A stretch of 64,000 bases of DNA, taken from positions 16,516 to 80,515 of the forward strand of contig JBDNZS010000006.1 of NCBI GenBank assembly GCA_047722935.1, in the 5' to 3' direction. This document shows, in pieces, positions 53,690 to 61,545 of the stretch. The notes below the pieces were generated by a model, which saw only the letters and a program-made list of their open reading frames with translations, did no database searches and was not told the origin of the DNA. The stretch comes from Ethanoligenens sp047722935 (GTDB lineage: Bacteria > Bacillota > Clostridia > Oscillospirales > Ethanoligenentaceae). The position numbers and the translations under genes are program-made. The first letter of the stretch is position 1. The number at the start of each line of letters is the position of its first letter.

Positions 53690-55612
53690 TTACGTGTCCA
53701 GCTTATTGAACAAGTAACGCGTTTTATCTAATTTTGGATTAGGACGACGTGCTTGATAGACAGGACTACTGGTGCTGACTTGATACCCCTTTAATTCTGT
53801 AAGGCAGACCCCAAGGCCATTCGTACAGAAAGCAAGTTCTTCTCTGTATTCTTGAATATAACGAGCTGGTATTTCACCAGATAGGATGACCTCACTGCCT
53901 TTTATGTCCGTCGAGCCAACGGTTGCCTCATATTTTTTCACATCGTTATATGCGCGGGACATATACTCTTGAGGAGCATAAACTGTGAACGATAGGTAGG
54001 GCTCCAATAATTCAGTCCCGGATTTACGCAAGGCTTGTTCCAAAACGATAGGCGCCAAGGAGCGAAAGTCTGCGGGAGTGCTGACAGGGCTAAAATACAA
54101 GCCGTATTCAAAGCAAATTTTGCAGTCTGTTATCTCCCAACCATATAAACCTTGCTCGCAGCCGTAACGAATTCCATCTGCAACTGCATTTTGAAAGGAT
54201 TGATTGAGGTATCCCACAGAAACTCGGCTCTCATAGCGGATTCCCGATCCAAGCGGCAATGGTTCGATAGACAAACCAATGGACGCCCAAAAAGGATTCG
54301 GCGGTACCGCTATATGAATCGTATAAACGGATTTTGCCAATGGCCTTTCCATAAAGATAACGGTAGGGTCACCCAGTGCTGCGGCTATGTTGTATTTTTC
54401 CGCCAGCAAGGCGCATACAATTTCCATTTGCACTTTACCCAAAAATGAAAGTGTGATTTCATGAGTAATCGAATCCACATCATAACGCAAGAGTGGGTCA
54501 ACATCAGCTATCTCTGTTAAGGCTTCCAGAAGCAATTCGCGTTCTGCCTCTTTCACTGGGTGAATGGTAGCCCGCATCATAGGCCGTGAAAAATCGCTCC
54601 ATATTTTGCGGGGCATTAGTTCTGCATTACCAATTACATCATTCAGCTTTAATGGTGTTCCGGGTAAAATAACAATTTCTCCAGAGCTGGCAACATCCAC
54701 ACAGCATACCTCACCCTTTGAAGGAACCCTAATTTCATTGATTTTTATTTTTTCATCGCCATCTGCTACCATGACGGTATCTTTCGTGTGTAGAGCTCCG
54801 CCATATAGCCTCAGGTATACCATACGACGCCCTTTTTCCAGGTATTCCACCTTAAAGACATTTCCGCACAATTCAGCGTCATGATTGCCGGTTGTCGAAT
54901 CTATATTCGAAATTGCATCGATCAGAGATGGAGTCCCAATGTTTTTCTTCGCACTTCCATGATAGAGTGGGAATAATGTGCACTCCTGAAACCTTTGCTT
55001 TTCAATTCGCTTGAGGGCTGCAATGTCCAGTTGTTCCCCTAGCGTATATTTTTCAAGCAGCTCGTCATCCCCGGCGATTACAATATCCCATTGTTCCAAA
55101 TCCATTTGATCCGTTACGCTTAGATCAGGAAACAGCTCTACTCTTTGTTTTATCAGAATTTCAGTCGAAAGCTTATCTTTAATATCCCGGTAAACCTTCT
55201 GCAAATCGACCCCACTCTGGTCAATTTTGTTGATAAAAAGAAGTGTGGGGATCTTCATGCTTTGCAGGGCGTGAAACAGAATCCGCGTCTGAGCCTGCAC
55301 ACCATCTTTCGCAGAGATCACTAGAACTGCACCATCCAATACAGATAATGAGCGATATACTTCAGCCAAAAAATCCATATGGCCGGGAGTATCAACAAGA
55401 TTAATTTTAGTATCTCCCCACTGAAAAGAAGTAACGGAGGCTTGGATCGTAATTCCACGTTGTTTTTCCAAAAGCATAGAATCTGTTCTTGTTGTTCCTT
55501 TGTCTACACTGCCTAATTCTGCTATAGTACCGCTTGTGTATAATAAACTTTCTGTTAAAGTTGTTTTTCCCGCGTCAACATGCGCCAAGATACCAATGTT
55601 AACTGTCTTCAT
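53690..55612 (-). CDS. tet: Ribosomal-protection tetracycline-resistance protein, Tet(M/O/W) clade
   Basis: The 640-residue GTPase is an EF-G relative that removes tetracycline from the ribosome. AHVDAGKT at 10-17 and DTPGHMDFLAEVYRSLSVLDGA are G-domain motifs. The later YESRVSVGYLNQSFQNAV, GYGCEQGLYGW-like segment and STPADFRSLAPIVLEQAL are shared with Tet(M), Tet(O) and Tet(W). By eye it equals none of them exactly and carries differences spread over the whole length, so it may be a variant or a mosaic. The leader upstream closely resembles that of tet(M). Lower GC than its neighbours points to acquisition. Confidence 0.92.
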   Translation of the reverse strand: MKTVNIGILAHVDAGKTTLTESLLYTSGTIAELGSVDKGTTRTDSMLLEKQRGITIQASVTSFQWGDTKINLVDTPGHMDFLAEVYRSLSVLDGAVLVISAKDGVQAQTRILFHALQSMKIPTLLFINKIDQSGVDLQKVYRDIKDKLSTEILIKQRVELFPDLSVTDQMDLEQWDIVIAGDDELLEKYTLGEQLDIAALKRIEKQRFQECTLFPLYHGSAKKNIGTPSLIDAISNIDSTTGNHDAELCGNVFKVEYLEKGRRMVYLRLYGGALHTKDTVMVADGDEKIKINEIRVPSKGEVCCVDVASSGEIVILPGTPLKLNDVIGNAELMPRKIWSDFSRPMMRATIHPVKEAERELLLEALTEIADVDPLLRYDVDSITHEITLSFLGKVQMEIVCALLAEKYNIAAALGDPTVIFMERPLAKSVYTIHIAVPPNPFWASIGLSIEPLPLGSGIRYESRVSVGYLNQSFQNAVADGIRYGCEQGLYGWEITDCKICFEYGLYFSPVSTPADFRSLAPIVLEQALRKSGTELLEPYLSFTVYAPQEYMSRAYNDVKKYEATVGSTDIKGSEVILSGEIPARYIQEYREELAFCTNGLGVCLTELKGYQVSTSSPVYQARRPNPKLDKTRYLFNKLDT

Positions 55613-55755
55613 ATCGTTTTTTCCCTTCTAATCCGAGGCCCAAAAGGGCGCAAAAATTCCCTGGCAATAAATACTTTTATCACCAGGGAATAGTGAATGA
55701 GGGAATTGACATAGGAGGCATGTGCAGCAAGAGAGCAGCTTGCAATCTCACCCAT
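55609..55755 (-). CDS. Possible 48-residue leader ORF spanning the tet attenuator
   Basis: An ATG at 55755 opens a frame that crosses the terminator stem and ends at TGA 55611-55609, overlapping the tet ATG (ATGA). In the tet(M) leader of Tn916 a 28-residue frame in another phase covers the same stem, so the phase differs here. The ribosome site is weak (ACGTGG). Translation through it could open the stem, but this is inference. Confidence 0.35.
   Translation of the reverse strand: MGEIASCSLAAHASYVNSLIHYSLVIKVFIAREFLRPFGPRIRREKTI
55656..55691 (-). promoter_or_regulatory. Attenuator terminator in the tet leader
   Basis: ATTCCCTGG and CCAGGGAAT pair across an 18-base loop, followed on the - strand by TTTTTGCG. 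The position about 45 bases ahead of tet and the surrounding GATAAAAGTATTTAT match the tet(M) attenuator as I recall it. Slow ribosomes under tetracycline are thought to relieve it. Confidence 0.75.
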
Positions 55756-55860
55756 GTTCCACGTCAAATCATATGATAAAAGTATTCTTAAATTGGGTAC
55801 AAAAAGCTAGCCCTAATGAAAATCAGGGGGTTCACTTTGTTCCCGCTATCAAATTGACAG

Positions 55861-55884
55861 TTATCTAAGAATACCTTGCCGCAT
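55861..55884 (-). CDS. Short leader peptide MRQGILR upstream of tet
   Basis: ATG CGG CAA GGT ATT CTT AGA TAA lies behind AAGGAG on the - strand. The same region is part of the tet(M) upstream leader, as I recall it. Its TATTCTTA pairs with TAAGAATA further down (about 55782-55790), which could form an alternative hairpin. Confidence 0.5.
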   Translation of the reverse strand: MRQGILR

Positions 55885-55916
55885 GTTTTTAAATTACTCC
55901 TTATACAATTTCATTG

Positions 55917-55946
55917 ATTGTACCATATAAAAGGGGGCCTTTGCAA
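55917..55946 (-). promoter_or_regulatory. Promoter of the tet gene
   Basis: On the - strand TTGCAA and TACAAT are 18 bases apart. The transcript would start near 55910 and carry a leader of about 300 bases with the attenuator. Confidence 0.65.
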
Positions 55947-56053
55947 GTGGTTTATAAGACTCTTTCAAATGGTTGCATCTCTATTATATCAATACGATTA
56001 GAGACAGGGCACCTTGCGATGTAATTTCGTAGAGAGCCTTGCTCTTTTACCAC

Positions 56054-57625
56054 TTATTCATCCACATCGTCTGTCACGCCGGACTTAAACTCCACGGTAA
56101 ATTTATCCTCGTAGACGATGACCTTTTCAACGAGCCGCCGGACCAGCGGCTCGTCGTATTCGGTCAGTGCGGTGGGCTGTTCCTGAAGGAAGGTGCCCAT
56201 ATCGGCGATGCGCTTTTTCTGCTCGTCCCGCCCGGCGCTTTCCTGCTGAAGCTTCTGCTTATCCTCGCGCAAGCGGTAAATCTCCTCGGCGACGTCCTCA
56301 TAGTCGGCTCGGGCACCGGTCCGTTTCAAAAGCTCCTCCTGCAATTCGGCCAACCGCTTATCGATGTCGGTAAGTGGCTGGCCTTTTTCGGATTCCAGAA
56401 CGGTTTCAATGTTCCTTTGCAGGGTGGCGAGAAAGGTATCCTTGTCACACCATGTCTGATTGATGGCGGCGACCAGCACCTGCTCAATCTGGCTTTCCGG
56501 CATGGTGCGGGCATCACAAAACAGCCCGGTATTTTCAAGACGGCTGATGCACCGCCAGACGATGGACTTCTTGCCACGGTTATACCAATGAATTCTGCGG
56601 TAAAACTCTCCGCAGCAGCCGCAGAAAACGATGTTCGACAGGCAATGGCTGCTGCTAAACACTCGGTTCTTCCCATTCGGGCTGGTGTGGACGATACGAC
56701 GGCGGACGAGTTCCTCCTGCACCTGCATGAAAATTTCACGCGGAATAATGGCTTCGTGGCTGTTTTCCACGTAATACTGCGGCACAAGGCCGTTGTTCTT
56801 GATTCGCTGTTTTGTGAGGAAGTCTACGGTATAGGTTTTCTGCAGAAGAGCGTCGCCAATGTATTTCTCGTTCCGCAAAATCTGACTGATATTGCTGGTG
56901 TGCCAGCGTTCACGACCCGCGCCGTTCAGGATACCGTCTGCCTCCAGCCCGCGGGCGATTTTCAGCATACTGGCACCTTCAAGGTATTCACGATAGATAC
57001 GCTTAACGATTTCGGCTTCCTCCGGCACAACCACCAGGTGCTTGTTTTCGTCCTTGGCGTAGCCGAGGAACCAATTGCAGTTGACCTGGATTTCACCCTG
57101 CTGGTAGCGGTATTGCAATCCCAGTTTGACGTTCTGGCTCAGCGACTGGCTTTCCTGCTGGGCGAGGGATGCCATAATCGTCAGCATGACCTCTCCCTTG
57201 GAATCCATGGTGTTGATGTTCTCCTTCTCAAAGTAAACGGGAATGTTCTTTTCCTTCAGCTGGCGGATGTATTTCAGGCAGTCCAGCGTGTTACGGGCAA
57301 ACCGGCTGATGGACTTGGTGATAATCATATCGATACTGCCCGTCATGCACTCGTCAATCATGCGGTTGAATTCCTCACGCTTTTTCGTATTGGTGCCAGA
57401 TATGCCGTCGTCCGCGAAAATCCCCGCTAGTTTCCAGTCGGGATGGCCATTGATATAATTGGAGTAATGTTCAATCTGGGCGTCATAGCTGGTGGCCTGT
57501 TCGTCGCTGTCTGTGGACACGCGGCAGTAGGCCGCAATCCGGAGTTTTGGGTTCTCCTCATCCTTGTTCGCTGAACCGGCATTTTTTCGCGCCGGAAGCA
57601 CAGTAATACTCATCTTAGTTTCCAT
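56054..57625 (-). CDS. Large serine recombinase (third of module)
   Basis: The 523-residue protein has a resolvase domain (AAYCRVSTDSDEQATSYDAQ, with the catalytic Ser in CRVSTD; FADDGISGTNTKKREEF; TKSISRFARNTLDCL), a recombinase domain (residues about 175-290) and a zinc ribbon (CGCCGEFY, then CRHC-like cysteines), followed by a coiled-coil. It cuts and rejoins DNA at att sites of a phage or integrative element. ATG 57625 is nine bases behind GGAGG and overlaps the middle gene by 11 bases. Confidence 0.92.
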   Translation of the reverse strand: METKMSITVLPARKNAGSANKDEENPKLRIAAYCRVSTDSDEQATSYDAQIEHYSNYINGHPDWKLAGIFADDGISGTNTKKREEFNRMIDECMTGSIDMIITKSISRFARNTLDCLKYIRQLKEKNIPVYFEKENINTMDSKGEVMLTIMASLAQQESQSLSQNVKLGLQYRYQQGEIQVNCNWFLGYAKDENKHLVVVPEEAEIVKRIYREYLEGASMLKIARGLEADGILNGAGRERWHTSNISQILRNEKYIGDALLQKTYTVDFLTKQRIKNNGLVPQYYVENSHEAIIPREIFMQVQEELVRRRIVHTSPNGKNRVFSSSHCLSNIVFCGCCGEFYRRIHWYNRGKKSIVWRCISRLENTGLFCDARTMPESQIEQVLVAAINQTWCDKDTFLATLQRNIETVLESEKGQPLTDIDKRLAELQEELLKRTGARADYEDVAEEIYRLREDKQKLQQESAGRDEQKKRIADMGTFLQEQPTALTEYDEPLVRRLVEKVIVYEDKFTVEFKSGVTDDVDE

Positions 57626-58043
57626 CTTCAAGCACCTCCGTTTCTATTAGGCTGTAGGCGTATTCCGCCTGCATAAATGGGTCGTCGAACTGCTCCGTCC
57701 CTTCGCACAGGCGAAAGGCGGTGGGAAAGACGACCTCTTTTTCTTCTTTTGGTTCCCAGACACGGCCGAGCTTCTCAGCCCGCCGGATACGCTCCGCTTC
57801 GGCGGCCGCAAAGGTGTCCGAGTCAATAATTGCCGGGTAATATGCATCGCCGAGGTAGCGTTTATTCTGAAGTATTCTGGTAATTCCGGAATGAAAGGCT
57901 TTGATGCCGGCTTTCTGGGCGGCGGTTGCCAATGCATCGCCGGAAAGATAGGAGCGGAAGAGCGTCCTTACCTGCTCGGCGGCTTTTTCATCCAGCACAG
58001 CCTGCCCGTTATTAATCCGGTAACCGTAGGGTATGTGCTCCAT
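57615..58043 (-). CDS. Recombinase-domain protein lacking the catalytic domain (second of module)
   Basis: The 142-residue protein has only the DNA-binding recombinase region (IPYGYRINNGQAVLDEKAAEQVRTLF, RILQNKRYLGDAYYPAIID) and no resolvase Ser domain. In clostridial mobile elements a short protein like this sits between two full recombinases and probably helps as a directionality or accessory factor. The ATG follows the upstream stop directly, so it is coupled. It is a regular part of the module, not a broken gene. Confidence 0.85.
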   Translation of the reverse strand: MEHIPYGYRINNGQAVLDEKAAEQVRTLFRSYLSGDALATAAQKAGIKAFHSGITRILQNKRYLGDAYYPAIIDSDTFAAAEAERIRRAEKLGRVWEPKEEKEVVFPTAFRLCEGTEQFDDPFMQAEYAYSLIETEVLEDGN

Positions 58044-59606
58044 TCAAATCACCAGCCCTTCCTTGAGTGTAATGCCACACTTGAGCTCAAATCCGATTTC
58101 AGTTCGGGAATACACATGAATTCGCTCTACGAAGCGGGTAAAAAGTTCTCCGTCAAAGCCCTTCAGCATTGTGGCCTTGGTGGCGTACTGCAAAATTGCA
58201 CTAACTTCACTCAGGCTTCGGCTGTCGCTGTTCATGAAACGAAGGAGCGACTCCTTCTGTCGCTGTATCCGCTCGGCTTCCTGCAGAAGCTCGTTGTTTC
58301 CCTTATTGTAAACGGCAGGCTCCAGGTAGCCTTTGGTGAGAAGCCCCACCAGCACCTTTCGCTGTTCCGTGTTATCCTCGAGTTTTTTATCAAGCTCCCC
58401 GATGCTTTTCAGGCTGGAGTCGGAGGTTATCCCGCGCAGGCTGACGAGCAGGGGCCGGAGTACGGTCTGATGCCCGAAAATGAGCTTGTTCATCATCGTG
58501 ACAAACGCGACCTCAAGAGCAGAGTTCGGGATGTATTTCACCGGGCACTCGGCAATATTCGTGAGGTGCGTAGTACAGCACCACGCAATTCGATGCTTTC
58601 CGCTGGCATGGATACGGCGCTTGAAGGTGCCGCCGCAATTACCGCAGATGATTTTTCCCGAAAACGGGTAGCTGTTCTGGTTCTTGCCCTCGCGTTTTTC
58701 AATGCCCTTTTCCCTGGCACGCTGGGCAATGACTGCCTGCGTGGCTTCAAAGTCCTCGCGGCTGACAATCGGCTCGTGGTGGTTCTGGATGAGGTACTGT
58801 TCCTTTTCTCCGTTGTTACGGCGGTGGTTGAAGTGCTCGTCAGTGTATGTTTTCTGAAACAGCGCGTCACCGACGTATTTCTCGTTATAGGCCATCCCTC
58901 GAATAGTTGACGACTTCCACCGACCACCCTTCTTGCCCTTTAGGTCGCGAAGGTTCATCTCCTTTGCGACTTTGCCACACCCTTTGCCGGACAGTATTTC
59001 GGAAAAGATAAAGCGAACCACATCGGCTTCCTCTTTATTCACCACCAGCTTGCCATCCACGGAGTCATAACCGTAGGGCGGGCTGGATATTTTGTAGGTG
59101 CCGTTTTGGAAGCGGCGCCTGACCGACCATTTGTTGTTTTCGGCAATGGAAACCGATTCGTTTTCGGCCAGTCCACTTAGGATTGAGAGCATGAGTTCGT
59201 TTTCCATTTCCCCAGTATTAATGTTTTCTTTCTCGAAGAAAATAAAAATCCCGAGGTTTTGCAGCTTTCGCACCAGCTCCAGGCAGTCGGTCGTGTTTCG
59301 GGCAAAGCGGCTGATGGACTTAGTGACAATAAAGTCGATGTTCCCATTTTCACAGTCGGCGATCATCCGCAGGAGTTCACGTCGCTTTACTGTTTTCGTG
59401 CCCGAGATACCCTCGTCATAATAAATGCCTGCGTATTCCCATTCCGGGTTTGCCCGAATGAAGGCTTCATAATGCTTGATTTGTGTCTCCAGGCTTTCCA
59501 GCTGCCCATCGGTATCAGTGGAGACACGACAGTAAGCTGCAACACGCAGCTTCGGCTTTTCAGATGAAGCCGTCGTATTGGGCATGATTTTCGTTACCTT
59601 TTTCAA
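58044..59606 (-). CDS. Large serine recombinase (first of module)
   Basis: The 520-residue protein has the catalytic AAYCRVSTDTDGQLESLETQ, YYDEGISGTKTVKRREL and TKSISRFARNTTDCLELV resolvase motifs, then the recombinase domain, a zinc ribbon (ICGNCGGTFKRR) and a coiled-coil. It is 40-50% alike by eye to the third gene, which suggests an old duplication. The start is TTG 59606, seven bases behind AGGAGGTGAC. Confidence 0.92.
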   Translation of the reverse strand: MKKVTKIMPNTTASSEKPKLRVAAYCRVSTDTDGQLESLETQIKHYEAFIRANPEWEYAGIYYDEGISGTKTVKRRELLRMIADCENGNIDFIVTKSISRFARNTTDCLELVRKLQNLGIFIFFEKENINTGEMENELMLSILSGLAENESVSIAENNKWSVRRRFQNGTYKISSPPYGYDSVDGKLVVNKEEADVVRFIFSEILSGKGCGKVAKEMNLRDLKGKKGGRWKSSTIRGMAYNEKYVGDALFQKTYTDEHFNHRRNNGEKEQYLIQNHHEPIVSREDFEATQAVIAQRAREKGIEKREGKNQNSYPFSGKIICGNCGGTFKRRIHASGKHRIAWCCTTHLTNIAECPVKYIPNSALEVAFVTMMNKLIFGHQTVLRPLLVSLRGITSDSSLKSIGELDKKLEDNTEQRKVLVGLLTKGYLEPAVYNKGNNELLQEAERIQRQKESLLRFMNSDSRSLSEVSAILQYATKATMLKGFDGELFTRFVERIHVYSRTEIGFELKCGITLKEGLVI

Positions 59607-59629
59607 TTTGTCACCTCCTCATCAGCATG

Positions 59630-59878
59630 TCATATTAACTCTGAATGCGAGTTATAGCAACGGTTTACGGGCATAATTCCAGCCAGCATGGGAGAGAAAG
59701 ATTTGCGGTTGAGCGCGGTTATCTTGTCGAATTCCGACAATGAAATTAGTCCCTTATCCAGCATCACTCCGAGTATCTGCTGTGCCCTTACATAGTCAAC
59801 TTCCCGCCGCAGTTGTTCCTGCGGAACAGGTTTCTTTTCAAGGGTAACTTCCGGTACTGCGTCAATTATATTGGCCAT
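59630..59878 (-). CDS. Small SHOCT-like protein of the recombinase module
   Basis: The 82-residue protein contains QILGVMLDKGLISLSEFDKITALNR, a SHOCT-type short C-terminal helix pair. Such proteins often precede serine recombinase genes in clostridial prophages. I start at ATG 59878 behind TGGAGGAAG; it ends 24 bases before the first recombinase gene. Function unknown, maybe a regulator or a partner of the recombinase. Confidence 0.65.
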   Translation of the reverse strand: MANIIDAVPEVTLEKKPVPQEQLRREVDYVRAQQILGVMLDKGLISLSEFDKITALNRKSFSPMLAGIMPVNRCYNSHSELI

Positions 59879-59956
59879 GTACTGCTTCCTCCAGTCCGAG
59901 GCTTCTATCCTCACTACTCACTGGAAGATTTCAGGCCACTTGGACGAAAAATGAGC

Positions 59957-59997
59957 AAAAAAATATAGCCCACCGAAGAAAAAATCCTCGATGGGCT
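59957..59997 (-). terminator. Terminator after the phage lysis genes
   Basis: On the - strand AGCCCATCGA and TCGGTGGGCT form a stem (one G-U pair) followed by ATATTTTTTT. It ends the holin-amidase transcript and separates it from the recombinase module. Confidence 0.8.
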
Positions 59998-60024
59998 TAA
60001 AAACCTGTGGCTATATAAATTCTG

Positions 60025-60813
60025 TTACGCTTTTCGAATGCTGTCCCTCGGCACCCAACCCAAGCCGTTGTCCAGCAGGTACGGGCACTTGCGTTTGAGA
60101 TCGACAATGCGGGTAACGGTACAGGTTCTGTTCTGAAAAGTTCGCCCTTTCCCGCCGCCGTAGCTGTCGGCGTAGACCGCGCCGTTTAGAACGACCCGGT
60201 CGCCGACGGAAAAGCCGGACGGAGTAGGAGTGGGAACGGGCGTCGGGACAGTAGCCGCGAGCAGCTTCCCAACCTCAGTGCGGAAGGTATCCATGCTCTT
60301 CCCGAACCTCGGGAACCAGTGCATCACATCGCCGTGATTACTGGCAATCCCCAGCTTGTAGCCCTCCGAATGGCAGATGACGTCTTTTTCAGTCAGCCCA
60401 TACTGTTTGCAGAGGTAGGCGCACAATTCGGCGGCTTCCTTGTATATGGTGTTGAAATACGCCGCGTCCGTCAGATCGTCCTCACAGATTTCAAAGGAAA
60501 TGTGCGTGTCGTTGCCGGAGCCGCCGCAGTGCCAGCCGCGCATGTTCCACGGCAGGGTCTGGTACGCCGCGACGGAACCGTCAGCCAGCTTGCCGATGAA
60601 ACCATGGACACAGACCTGTCGGCCGTCCGGCGTGTTCTGATTCCAGTGGTTGTTGTACTGGTTTTTGCCGAGCAGACCGTCGTCCGGGCCGACGTAGCGT
60701 TTGAGGTTGGGGTTATTCGCCCCTGTGGAATGCACCATGATGCCCTTCGGTGTGATGGTGCGGCCCGCCTTGTAGCAGGCATTGTTCGTGAGAATGAGTT
60801 TATGCAGATTCAT
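60025..60813 (-). CDS. Phage N-acetylmuramoyl-L-alanine amidase (endolysin)
   Basis: The 262-residue protein has a zinc amidase (Amidase_2) domain: KGIMVHSTGANNP with His28, WHCGG, and HISFEICED, for cutting the amide bond in peptidoglycan. A Pro/Thr linker (VPTPVPTPTPSG) follows, then a C-terminal SH3-like wall-binding domain. It directly follows the holin gene, the classic lysis cassette. No signal peptide is present, so export relies on the holin. Confidence 0.92.
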   Translation of the reverse strand: MNLHKLILTNNACYKAGRTITPKGIMVHSTGANNPNLKRYVGPDDGLLGKNQYNNHWNQNTPDGRQVCVHGFIGKLADGSVAAYQTLPWNMRGWHCGGSGNDTHISFEICEDDLTDAAYFNTIYKEAAELCAYLCKQYGLTEKDVICHSEGYKLGIASNHGDVMHWFPRFGKSMDTFRTEVGKLLAATVPTPVPTPTPSGFSVGDRVVLNGAVYADSYGGGKGRTFQNRTCTVTRIVDLKRKCPYLLDNGLGWVPRDSIRKA

Positions 60814-61227
60814 TTATTTGTCCCCCTTTTCACTGCGGTCGTGAAGTTGCTCCAGAATATCCTTGAGCTGCTGCGGAATGGGAAGCCCCAGATGCCCGGC
60901 GTTTTCCAGCATCGATACACCCTCGTTGGAGCAGTAGAAGAAAATCACGGCTGTACGTATCACCTCGCCGTTGCCGAGGAGATAGATGTCGACGATGTGC
61001 CCGATGCCGACCATGACAAAGACCAGCGCCTTTTTGCAGATGCCCTTGAAGCCCACCTCGCTGGACAGCTTTTTGTCCGCGATGGCGCACATGACCCCGG
61101 TAATGTAGTCGGCGACCACAAAGACGAGCAGCGCGTAGAGGAAGCCGTCAAAACCCCCGACAAACCAGGCGAGGAAGCCGCCTACCGCCGCAAGCCCTAT
61201 TTGAACCCAAGTCCATACTTCTTTCAT
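60814..61227 (-). CDS. Phage holin (toxin secretion/lysis holin family)
   Basis: The 137-residue protein has several hydrophobic helices (IGLAAVGGFLAWFVGG, LYALLVFVVADYITGVMCA, ALVFVMVGIGHIVDIYLL) and the ADYITGVMCAI motif of the Phage_holin_4 group. It makes pores for release of the amidase. Start ATG 61227 is seven bases behind GGAGG. The stop adjoins the amidase start. Confidence 0.88.
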   Translation of the reverse strand: MKEVWTWVQIGLAAVGGFLAWFVGGFDGFLYALLVFVVADYITGVMCAIADKKLSSEVGFKGICKKALVFVMVGIGHIVDIYLLGNGEVIRTAVIFFYCSNEGVSMLENAGHLGLPIPQQLKDILEQLHDRSEKGDK

Positions 61228-61258
61228 TTCAAAACCTCCGTTCATGAATTTGTGTATG

Positions 61259-61288
61259 AAAAAGCGCTTCCACCGCAGCAGGAACGCT
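61259..61288 (-). terminator. Terminator after the tail gene remnant
   Basis: On the - strand AGCGTTCC and GGAAGCGCT pair with one bulged G, and T residues follow. It lies 18 bases past the original TAG of the tail gene. Confidence 0.6.
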
Positions 61289-61305
61289 GAAAAAGAGTTG
61301 TTCAG

Positions 61306-61545
61306 CTACAGGAGCAGCTCCCGAAGCTGATTCATGACCGCCGCTTTGGGGCGGCCGGTGCCGATGGGCGACCATGTGATGGGCGGGACATCGAAGACCG
61401 ATGAGGAATCAAAATCGTTGATCATCGCAATGATAGGTTCAATGGCTTTTCGAAGCTCCGTGATATGCACCGGCCAATTTTTGACCGCCGTCCTGCCGGC
61501 GGCAATTTCCTCGCTCCAAGTCGCGGGCGCCAGGCTGTAATAGCT
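61306..61545 (-). pseudogene. Separated C-terminal part of the tail protein, beyond an in-frame TGA
   Basis: After the TGA at 61548-61546 the same frame stays open for 79 codons to TAG 61308-61306. It reads SYYSLAPATWSEEI, TAVKNWPVHITELRKAIEPI and LRELLL, clearly a continuation of the THVKSAHIQTLRTAVN motif just before the stop. The original codon was probably CGA. Either the tail gene is truncated or the TGA is read through. Confidence 0.7.

Noticed and set aside
56039..57430. A 463-residue + strand frame over the serine recombinase
   Set aside because: Antisense of a gene with clear catalytic motifs; no start site support.
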